A program made the translations under genes and the position numbers. Of a stretch of 20,293 bases of DNA, positions 14,451 through 20,293 are shown piece by piece (the first letter of the stretch is position 1; every line of letters starts with the position of its first letter). The notes under the pieces are model-generated. The model worked only from the letters and a program-made list of their open reading frames with translations, did not search any database and had not been told where the DNA came from. The stretch comes from a virus, in IMG/VR virus record IMGVR_UViG_3300042691_001848, positions 1 through 20,293 of that record, one strand, 5' to 3'.

Positions 14451-17162
14451 ATGACAGTACGTAAGTATACCTCCCGTTCACAGCAAACAACACTGTCATC
14501 AGCAGTTACCTCTGGTGCTACTGTTATTCCAGTAACAAACGCTTCTACGTTACTTGCTGGTACAACTATCTCTGCTGGTCAAACCTTTGTAGTTGTTATT
14601 GACCCAGATACAGCCCTTGAAGAAATTGTAGAAATTACGGCTGCTTCGTCTAACAACCTGACAGTAACTCGCGCTGTTGACATGTCTGGTGCATCAGCAC
14701 AAGACCACTCATCAGGTGCTGTAGTGCGTCACATGGTTATTGGTCGTGACCTTCGTGAGTCTAACCTACACATTGAGGCAACTGGTGCTTATAATGATGG
14801 TACTGGTACTCATGCTATGCACGGTTTAGGTGCATCTGATGGTGTAGTAGTTGGAACTGCTGCAACACAGACACTCACAAATAAGACATTTACGACACCT
14901 ACAGTCAATGGTGCTACTTTGTCTGGTACAATTACTAGTACAGCAACAGTTACAGGTGGCACCATTACGGGTGCCACTATAACAGGTCTGTCTAGTGCAG
15001 GTATGGTTAGTTCATCTGCTACTCCTAAAGACTATGTAGATGCTATTCTTGGTTCAGCAACAGCAGCAGCAACCAGTGCTGCTAGCGCAGCAACAAGCGC
15101 TACGGCTGCAGCCACATCTGCTTCATCCGCAGCAACATCGGCAACAGCCGCTGCTACATCTGCTGCATCTGCTCTTACATCACAAACCGCAGCAGCAACT
15201 TCTGCAACTAGTGCAGCAACTTCTGCTACCGCAGCGGCTACTTCAGCAACATCTGCTGCTGCATCTGCAACTGCTGCAGCAACCAGCGCTACCAGCGCTG
15301 CTGCTTCTGCTACCGCTGCTGCAACTAGTGCTACTTCTGCTGCAGCCAGTGCTACAACTGCTGCAAACTCTGTGGCTACTATAGCCTCATACGCAACTAC
15401 TGCTTCTAACTCTGCTGCTGCTGCTGCAACTTCGGCTACAAGTGCCGCTGCAAGCGCTACAGCAGCCTCTACAAGCGCGACTAGCGCTGCTGCTAGTGCA
15501 ACTGCTGCCGCTACCTCTGCAACCTCAGCAGCGGCTTCTGCGACTGCAGCAGCCACAAGTGCTGCTTCAGCCCTGACTAGTCAGACCGCTGCTGCTACAT
15601 CAGCATCTAGTGCTGCAACCTCAGCCACTGCTGCTGCTACAAGTGCAGCAGATGCCCTGACATCAGCCAACAGCGCAGCAACAACTTACGACAACTTTGA
15701 TGACCGTTACTTAGGTGCTAAGTCATCTGCTCCTACAACAGATAATGACGGCAACCCACTACTTACTGGTGCGTTGTACTTTAACTCTGTTTTGGCTGCT
15801 ATGTATGTATGGACTGGTACTGCTTGGTCTGTTATGGCAACAAGCGGTGACATTGAATCAGTAACTGCAGGCACAGGATTAACAGGTGGTGGTGCAAGCG
15901 GTGCAGTTACTGTAGCCCTTGACACATCAAGTGTGTATGTAGTTCCTGCGCAGTCTGGTCAAACTGGCAAATATTTAACTACTGATGGTACCTCTGCTTC
16001 TTGGGGAACTGTTGCTGGATACCTAGCACCTACAATTGGTACAACTACAATTACATCTGGTACCACGGTATCTACATTGACATCTGTTGCTTTAAGCAAC
16101 GCATCATTAACAGGTACAGTTACTGCTGGTGGTTCTGCTGGAACTAGCGGATACGTATTATCTACTACTGGTACTGGCGTACAATGGGCTGCTGTTGCAG
16201 GTTCTCTTGCACAACCAACTGAACCAACATCTCCTAGTGATGGACAAATCTGGGTAGACACAGATGGCACAGCACTTATCAATCAGTTGCTACGCTGGTC
16301 TAAGGCACCCGCTAATGGAACAACAACTCTATCTGGCAATGATGATAACTCAGTACCGCTGACCTACAGCGTAGGTTATGAGCAGGTATTCCAAAACGGT
16401 GCATTACTTGCACGAGGTTCTGACTACACAGCAACAAGTGGTACAAGTATTACATTGACTAACGCCTCTGTAACTGGAGACATTTTTGAAGTCTTTGCTG
16501 CACAACCTGTAGCAATCTCTGATGTGTACACACAGACTCAGGCTAACTCAGCGTTTATCAGCAAATCTCTGACTACTACTACTGGTGACATTATCTACGC
16601 GTCAGGTGCTAACACACCTGCTCGTCTAGGTATTGGTTCTACTGGTCAAACTTTATCCGTATCTGGTGGAGTTCCTGCTTGGGTTTCTCCTGGATTAACA
16701 AAAATTATGTCAGCAACTTTTAGTGGTGTAGCCAATACAGGTACTACTTTTGACGGAGTATTTAGTAGCAGTTACAATAATTATGTGATTGTTTTTTCTA
16801 ATTTATTTGCATCAGGCAATGTTAATCTTTTGTTTCAGTTAAGGAAAGCAGGACCAACAACACAGGCAAGTGCTTATTATGGAACAAGATTATCAGGAAA
16901 TACATTAGCAACAACAACAAATGGAACTTCTTTTGACTTGTTTCCGTGCAGCACAGAGTCATCGGCTGGTCAAATATTATTGGCTACAGATGCAACACCA
17001 ACTCAATTAAGTTACACAATGTTTGGCAGACAGTTAAACCAAGCAATAATTGGCGGCTTTATGAACGACTCAGTCGGTGCTAATGCAGCAACAGGATTTA
17101 TTTTATCCCCATCAAGCGGAACAATAAGCGGCTTTGTGGCTGTTTATGGATTGGCAGACTAA
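14451..17162 (+). CDS. Tail fibre protein 1 with long Ala/Ser/Thr repeat (903 aa)
   Basis: Probable trimeric tail fibre. Order of parts: residues about 10-95, a beta module (SGATVIPVTNASTLLAGTTI, later DHSSGAVV), probably the virion-attachment end; residues about 120-180, the common phage motif GTAATQTLTNKTF followed by TVNGATLSGTITSTATVTGG; residues 202-412, the Ala/Ser/Thr repeat; residues about 413-463, the fibre domain with DDRYLGAKSSAPTTDNDGNP and MYVWTGTAW; residues about 614-690, a domain with GYEQVFQNGALLARGSDYTA, also widespread in phage fibres; residues about 711-744, the linker GDIIYASGANTPARLGIGS; residues about 747-903, the C-terminal receptor-binding candidate. The ATG follows AGGCG closely. 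The gene overlaps the small protein after it by TAATG. The terminal domain is paralogous to that of fibre 2. Confidence 0.85.
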   Translation: MTVRKYTSRSQQTTLSSAVTSGATVIPVTNASTLLAGTTISAGQTFVVVIDPDTALEEIVEITAASSNNLTVTRAVDMSGASAQDHSSGAVVRHMVIGRDLRESNLHIEATGAYNDGTGTHAMHGLGASDGVVVGTAATQTLTNKTFTTPTVNGATLSGTITSTATVTGGTITGATITGLSSAGMVSSSATPKDYVDAILGSATAAATSAASAATSATAAATSASSAATSATAAATSAASALTSQTAAATSATSAATSATAAATSATSAAASATAAATSATSAAASATAAATSATSAAASATTAANSVATIASYATTASNSAAAAATSATSAAASATAASTSATSAAASATAAATSATSAAASATAAATSAASALTSQTAAATSASSAATSATAAATSAADALTSANSAATTYDNFDDRYLGAKSSAPTTDNDGNPLLTGALYFNSVLAAMYVWTGTAWSVMATSGDIESVTAGTGLTGGGASGAVTVALDTSSVYVVPAQSGQTGKYLTTDGTSASWGTVAGYLAPTIGTTTITSGTTVSTLTSVALSNASLTGTVTAGGSAGTSGYVLSTTGTGVQWAAVAGSLAQPTEPTSPSDGQIWVDTDGTALINQLLRWSKAPANGTTTLSGNDDNSVPLTYSVGYEQVFQNGALLARGSDYTATSGTSITLTNASVTGDIFEVFAAQPVAISDVYTQTQANSAFISKSLTTTTGDIIYASGANTPARLGIGSTGQTLSVSGGVPAWVSPGLTKIMSATFSGVANTGTTFDGVFSSSYNNYVIVFSNLFASGNVNLLFQLRKAGPTTQASAYYGTRLSGNTLATTTNGTSFDLFPCSTESSAGQILLATDATPTQLSYTMFGRQLNQAIIGGFMNDSVGANAATGFILSPSSGTISGFVAVYGLAD
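15054..15686 (+). repeat. Degenerate seven-residue Ala/Ser/Thr coding repeat in fibre 1
   Basis: In frame, 211 residues (202-412 of fibre 1) follow a seven-residue pattern of the type A-A-[T/A]-S-A-[T/A]-[A/S], broken once near the middle by a less regular part (VATIASYATTASNSAA). The unit is kept in protein but not in DNA: Ala, Ser and Thr codons vary freely between copies. It probably forms an extended shaft in the trimer. Confidence 0.9.
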
Positions 17163-17407
17163 TGACAACTAAAGCAGAAAAAATTGCAGCATTTAAGGCA
17201 GAATATCCAACCCTTAAAGTTGGAAGCGATGAAACAGGTTACACAGAATTAAATGCTGATGAATATGAAGCAAAGATTTCTGAATGGGCTGACAATATAT
17301 TGGCTAAAGAAGCAGAAGAAACAGCCAAGGCTGCTGCAAAGCAAGCACTCCTAGATAAACTAGGCATTACAGAAGAAGAAGCACAACTACTCCTAGGAGG
17401 AAACTAA
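17162..17407 (+). CDS. Small acidic protein after fibre 1, putative fibre assembly chaperone (81 aa)
   Basis: This acidic, Ala/Glu/Lys-rich, probably helical protein begins MTTKAEKIAAFKAEYPTLKV. The C-terminal 22 residues (about 60-81) read KQALLDKLGITEEEAQLLLG, then GN. The 72-aa protein after fibre 2 ends almost the same way, so the two are paralogues or share a module. Small acidic proteins encoded right after fibre genes are often fibre assembly factors or fibre-bound proteins; that role is inferred from place and composition. Translation is coupled by TAATG to the fibre 1 stop. The final codons carry the ribosome site of the next gene. Confidence 0.7.
   Translation: MTTKAEKIAAFKAEYPTLKVGSDETGYTELNADEYEAKISEWADNILAKEAEETAKAAAKQALLDKLGITEEEAQLLLGGN
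17395..17400 (+). promoter_or_regulatory. Shine-Dalgarno AGGAGG that decides the TTG start of fibre 2
   Basis: AGGAGG lies eight bases before the TTG at 17409, inside the codons for the conserved Leu-Gly-Gly end of the 81-aa protein. No ATG lies close by in that frame, so this site supports TTG as the true start. Confidence 0.8.
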
Positions 17408-17408
17408 C

Positions 17409-18179
17409 TTGGCAACCATAAGCAATACACCAAGACCAGGCTATGTCTGGGATGCTACAGATAATGTCTGGTATCCAATCGGAGTAGGTGCTCATCAGCA
17501 TACTAATGCTGCCGATACTCCAGCGGTTATTCCTAATGCGCTAGTAGATGCTAAGGGAGATTTGCTTACTGCTACTGCGGACAATACCCCAGCACGCCTT
17601 GCCGTGGGTAGCAACGACCAGGTGCTTACCGCTGACTCAAGTACGGCTACAGGATTGAAATGGGCTACACCTGTTGCCAGTGGAATGACTTTATTATCAA
17701 CAACAACAATGAGTGGAACCTCTACAACAATATCAGGTATTAGCGGAGCATACAATCAGTTGGTTATTACAGTATCTGATTTTTACCCATCACCAACACA
17801 AGGTTCTTTTTACTTTAGACTTAATTCAGATTCAACAGCAAATGCTTATCGTTATTTAGAACAGCAAGGCGATAGCGGTTCACCTTACTCAACAGCATCT
17901 CCACAATGGTTTTTTAATGCTAATGGTTTTTATTTTGATGCAACTCAAAACAATGCAGATAGTAATGCTTTTGCTTGGATTGAATTACCTAATTATGCAG
18001 ATACAACTGTTAATAAGTTTGCTCGTTTTCAATCATCTTGGACTAATTTTGGCGGTAACAAGCAAACTATTTTTGGTCACGGTTTTTGGGAAAATACATC
18101 AGCAGTAACATCAATACAGTTTAGCCATAATGGTCAAACTACTGCTGCAGGAACTATTAAGATTTGGGGAGTTAAATAA
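17409..18179 (+). CDS. Tail fibre/receptor-binding protein 2 (256 aa)
   Basis: The start is TTG, supported by AGGAGG at the right distance, one base after the previous stop. The N-terminus has RPGYVWDATDNVWYPIGVGA, a common short fibre entry motif. Residues about 35-88 carry a well-known phage fibre linker (ALVDAKGDLLTATADNTPAR, then LAVGSNDQVLTAD and GLKWATP). Residues about 93-256 form a C-terminal domain (MTLLSTTTMSGTSTTISGIS, then AYNQLVITVSDFYPSP) that parallels the end of fibre 1 (LTKIMSATFSGVANTGTTFD, then YNNYVIVFSNLFASGNVNLL). It is probably a short fibre or receptor-binding protein that shares an attachment platform with fibre 1. There is no long shaft. The stop overlaps the next ATG (TAATG). 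Confidence 0.8.
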   Translation: MATISNTPRPGYVWDATDNVWYPIGVGAHQHTNAADTPAVIPNALVDAKGDLLTATADNTPARLAVGSNDQVLTADSSTATGLKWATPVASGMTLLSTTTMSGTSTTISGISGAYNQLVITVSDFYPSPTQGSFYFRLNSDSTANAYRYLEQQGDSGSPYSTASPQWFFNANGFYFDATQNNADSNAFAWIELPNYADTTVNKFARFQSSWTNFGGNKQTIFGHGFWENTSAVTSIQFSHNGQTTAAGTIKIWGVK

Positions 18180-18397
18180 TGACAACACCTATAGTAAAAG
18201 TTCACAATGTTGAAACAGGTGAAGAAACAGAACGCCCAATGACTGCAGAAGAATTTGCTCAGTGGGAGATTGATATAGCAGCATCTATTGCTAGAGAACA
18301 AGCAAAAGAAGAACAAGCATTAGCAAGGGCTGCATTGTTAGAGCGACTTGGTATTACTGCAGAAGAAGCAGCCTTACTACTTGGAGGTAACAACTAA
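18179..18397 (+). CDS. Small acidic protein after fibre 2, paralogue of the 81-aa protein (72 aa)
   Basis: The protein begins MTTPIVKVHNVETGEETERP, then MTAEEFAQWEIDIAASIARE, which resembles small phage tail or fibre assembly proteins with a beta strand followed by a helix. The C-terminus ALLERLGITAEEAALLLGGN, plus a final Asn, matches the end of the 81-aa protein after fibre 1 (14 of the final 17 comparable positions by eye). The N-terminal halves differ. The role is likely to match its paralogue: help for, or attachment to, the fibre encoded just before it. Translation is coupled on both sides by TAATG. Confidence 0.7.
   Translation: MTTPIVKVHNVETGEETERPMTAEEFAQWEIDIAASIAREQAKEEQALARAALLERLGITAEEAALLLGGNN
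18383..18388 (+). promoter_or_regulatory. Shine-Dalgarno GGAGGT for fibre 3, inside the LLGGN codons
   Basis: GGAGGT lies eight bases before the ATG at 18397, within the codons for Gly-Gly of the conserved end of the 72-aa protein. The arrangement copies the one before fibre 2. Confidence 0.75.
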
Positions 18398-19404
18398 TGA
18401 CCAGAGCCTATAACACAGCCACTACTCAGCAAAACTCTGGTGGTCCAGTAGCAGGTGTAACTGCTGGTAAGAACCTAGTAATTAATGGCGCATTTGATAT
18501 TTGGCAACGTGGTACAACATTTACAAACCCTGGTTCAAACATTTATGGTCCAGATAGATGGACTATTGGTGATAACACAGGTTGTGTGTATACACGCCAA
18601 TCATCAGATGCACCAACTGGATTCCAATACTTTTTAAGAGCGTTTCGCACAGCAGGAACAAGCAATACTTCAAATATAAATGTTGTGCAAAGCATAGAAA
18701 CAATTAACTCAATTCCTTTTGCTGGTAAAACAGTTACATTATCTTTGTACCTTCGTAAAGGTGCTAATGGACCATCAAACCTAAACATTGCTTTGGTTTG
18801 GGGAACTAACACAGATGGCTCATTGTGGTCAGGTGGGGGTAACGGAGGAACAATTGCTGGAACATCTCAAGCAATTACTACTTCTTGGACACGGTATACA
18901 TATACTGGAACAGTGCCATCTAATGCAACTCAACTATTTGTTTGGGCGTATTATTCAGCAAGTGGAACTTCCCCAGCAAATGAATACTTTGACATCACAG
19001 GCGTTCAACTAGAAATAGGCTCAGTAGCCACACCATTTAGTCGTGCTGGTGGTACTATTCAGGGTGAACTTGCTGCGTGCCAGAGGTATTATGCTAGTTT
19101 TGGCGGTACAAATTACAATGCAATTGGTACTGGCGTCTATGTATCAAGTACGGTTTGTAGAATTTTTATTCCAATGCCTGTATTTATGCGAACAGCGCCA
19201 ACATTAAGTAATAGCGCCGCTAGTAATTTTGGAATTTTTAATGGTTCTGGTAATGACCAAGCATCGGGTCTTAGTGCAAACAGTTTAGATATTAATAGCG
19301 CAGCGTTAGACATAACAGTTACATCAAGAACTGCTGGTTATGGTGGCATATTGAATACTCGTACAAATCCAAGCGCATACATTGCGTTTAGTTCGGAGTT
19401 ATAA
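18397..19404 (+). CDS. Tail fibre protein 3 with carbohydrate-binding-like domain (335 aa)
   Basis: This protein has a familiar phage tail-protein layout: GKNLVINGAFDIWQRGTTFT near residue 24, GPDRW near residue 50, a jelly-roll-like body (GKTVTLSLYLRKGANGPSNL; TSWTRYTYTGTVPSNATQLF), then FDITGVQLEIGSVATPFSRA near residue 200 and GELAACQRYYASFGG near 225. Domains of this type look like carbohydrate-binding modules and sit in tail fibres and collar fibres that touch glycans on the host. The last hundred residues form a separate small domain. It does not share the linker and C-terminal family of fibres 1 and 2. The gene starts by TAATG after the 72-aa gene and ends by TAATG with a 53-aa gene. 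Confidence 0.85.
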   Translation: MTRAYNTATTQQNSGGPVAGVTAGKNLVINGAFDIWQRGTTFTNPGSNIYGPDRWTIGDNTGCVYTRQSSDAPTGFQYFLRAFRTAGTSNTSNINVVQSIETINSIPFAGKTVTLSLYLRKGANGPSNLNIALVWGTNTDGSLWSGGGNGGTIAGTSQAITTSWTRYTYTGTVPSNATQLFVWAYYSASGTSPANEYFDITGVQLEIGSVATPFSRAGGTIQGELAACQRYYASFGGTNYNAIGTGVYVSSTVCRIFIPMPVFMRTAPTLSNSAASNFGIFNGSGNDQASGLSANSLDINSAALDITVTSRTAGYGGILNTRTNPSAYIAFSSEL

Positions 19405-19565
19405 TGACAACTTATGAAGAAGTAACAACAGACACAGGTTCACAATTTATTAAGCGTACAAATGAGGACGGTTCTATTAACTGGATTCCAGTAAATGAAT
19501 CCAACTCAGACTATCAACGCTATCTAAACCCAGAAGCGGAACAATCCACACCTACGTTTAACTAA
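19404..19565 (+). CDS. Small tail-associated hypothetical protein (53 aa)
   Basis: The reading begins at ATG 19404 in TAATG and ends TAA at 19563-19565. It encodes MTTYEEVTTDTGSQFIKRTN, a Trp-Ile-Pro turn, then NESNSDYQRYLNPEAEQSTP. The pattern SIxWIPxxxxNSDYQRYL is one I know from very small proteins next to fibre genes in many phages; no function is established. The overlap with the fibre 3 stop, the conserved motif and the ribosome site for the next gene just after it support the call. It may take the same place for fibre 3 that the 81-aa and 72-aa proteins hold for fibres 1 and 2. Confidence 0.75.
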   Translation: MTTYEEVTTDTGSQFIKRTNEDGSINWIPVNESNSDYQRYLNPEAEQSTPTFN

Positions 19566-19575
19566 GGAGTAGCCC

Positions 19576-20293
19576 ATGGCTGGCAGAGACATAACCGATG
19601 GTCGCGCTACCCGCGCCATTGCCGTTGACCTTGGTATTGGTACAGGTACTATTTGGCAAAACTCAGGCGTAGCCTATGATGTAGCCATTGCTGGTATTCC
19701 GTTCTTCTTAGCAATTAAAGATGAGCGCCCTTACGAGCGTGGTACTGCACCATTTCGTAAAGAACAGTTTGATTCACAAACTAATCCAGGTGAGCAATCG
19801 CTTACTGGTTGGTGGTTGCGTAGTCAAAACTCTTTCCACACTGGTGAGGGCATTAAGTTCTATGACCCATTATCTAACCCATACGCTGCAACTATTTCTA
19901 CCAACTCGTACCGAGTTGCTGAGGTACGCGGTGTAGATGTGTGGGTACCAGGTGAAGTCACGCTATTGCATGATGTTACACAAGGACATAATGTACTAAC
20001 AACTATTGCAGCCAACAAACGTGTATCACAAACCATGCGTGCTATTCAATGGAATAACACTAATGGTTATTTATTACATGATGGTTATGATGTTGACCGT
20101 ATTCATGCAGATGGAACTGTAGACCATTGGGTTGATTATACTGCTGGTACTAATGACCCTGTGTATGCAATTACAGATGATGGTCAGTTTGCATATTGGG
20201 TAACTAATGACACCGTAGGTGGCAAGTTAGATGTACGCAAGAAAGCATTAAGTGCAGCAGCAACATCAGCATCTACATCTATGTTTACAACTC
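19576..20293 (+). CDS. Probable tail protein, N-terminal 239 residues (cut by window end)
   Basis: The ATG at 19576 has AAGGAG at 19564-19569, six bases upstream. The N-terminal part reads MAGRDITDGRATRAIAVDLG, then a beta-rich region with GEQSLTGWWLRSQNSFHTGE, then GIKFYDPLSNPY, YRVAEVRGVDVWVPGEVTLL, and beta-propeller-like strands (AIQWNNTNGYLLHDGYDVDR; YAITDDGQFAYWVT). Proteins with this WWLRSQ-SFH-G-(I)KF-P pattern and repeated blade-like strands are encoded among tail genes of actinophages. A tail tube, nozzle or minor tail role is likely. The reading is open at the window end, so domains after residue 239 are unknown. No peptidase or lysin motif is visible in this part. Confidence 0.6.
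   Translation, partial: MAGRDITDGRATRAIAVDLGIGTGTIWQNSGVAYDVAIAGIPFFLAIKDERPYERGTAPFRKEQFDSQTNPGEQSLTGWWLRSQNSFHTGEGIKFYDPLSNPYAATISTNSYRVAEVRGVDVWVPGEVTLLHDVTQGHNVLTTIAANKRVSQTMRAIQWNNTNGYLLHDGYDVDRIHADGTVDHWVDYTAGTNDPVYAITDDGQFAYWVTNDTVGGKLDVRKKALSAAATSASTSMFTT

Noticed and set aside
15032-15556. Antisense open reading of 174 codons opposite the fibre repeat.
   Set aside because: It is an Ala/Val-rich mirror of the Ala/Ser/Thr repeat. The repeat's codons lack reverse-strand stops by composition. There is no ribosome site and no gene-like sequence.
15054-15686. CRISPR array or other DNA-level tandem repeat.
   Set aside because: The repetition is in the protein frame only. Units differ at the DNA level, and there are no constant repeats with unique spacers.

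Overview
The window is a piece of a tailed-phage genome (Caudoviricetes) that carries the virion structure genes. All genes are on the + strand and packed almost end to end. Ten junctions use the TAATG overlap and one uses TAGTG. The only non-coding stretches of any size are 125 nt (8020-8144), 74 nt (9838-9911) and 40 nt (8622-8661). Base composition is AT-leaning (low forties % GC by eye). Several products (scaffold, capsid, the Cys/His protein after the capsid, the upstream virion proteins) resemble families I know from phages of Actinobacteria. A phage of a low-GC, probably aquatic, actinobacterium such as the freshwater Nanopelagicales would fit. That host call is inference, and no host marker is present.

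Layout. (1) 3-8019: three large proteins of 1670, 566 and 434 aa, without recognisable enzymatic domains, best read as internal or ejected virion proteins; their role is inferred. (2) 8020-8144: a GC-rich gap. (3) 8145-9837: scaffold protein, then a major capsid protein of the N4-gp56 family (HK97 fold). The capsid gene has a near-perfect Shine-Dalgarno sequence and is followed by a terminator-like hairpin. (4) 9912-13214: nine small or basic proteins. They include a Cys/His putative zinc-binding protein, a Lys/Met-rich peptide, a DUF6321-like protein and a 407-aa Lys/Arg-rich protein. (5) 13217-14442: a small hypothetical protein and a probable head-tail adaptor. (6) 14451-19565: three fibre or receptor-binding genes, each followed by a small protein. 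(7) 19576 to the window end: the first 239 residues of a probable tail protein.

How it works together: the scaffold and capsid proteins build the procapsid, the adaptor joins head and tail, and the large upstream proteins are probably loaded into the head. The fibre cassette sets host recognition. The first two fibres share a linker and C-terminal domain family and are followed by paralogous small proteins. The third fibre has a different, carbohydrate-binding-like body. Terminase, portal, lysis, replication and lysogeny genes are not in this window.

I do not see a defence system, CRISPR array, tRNA or insertion sequence. The most unusual points are: a fibre repeat whose protein sequence is conserved while its codons are scrambled; a small beta module that seems shared by capsid, adaptor and fibre; the Shine-Dalgarno sequence of each next fibre gene lying inside the conserved C-terminal codons of the small protein before it; and the run of lysine-rich genes after the capsid.
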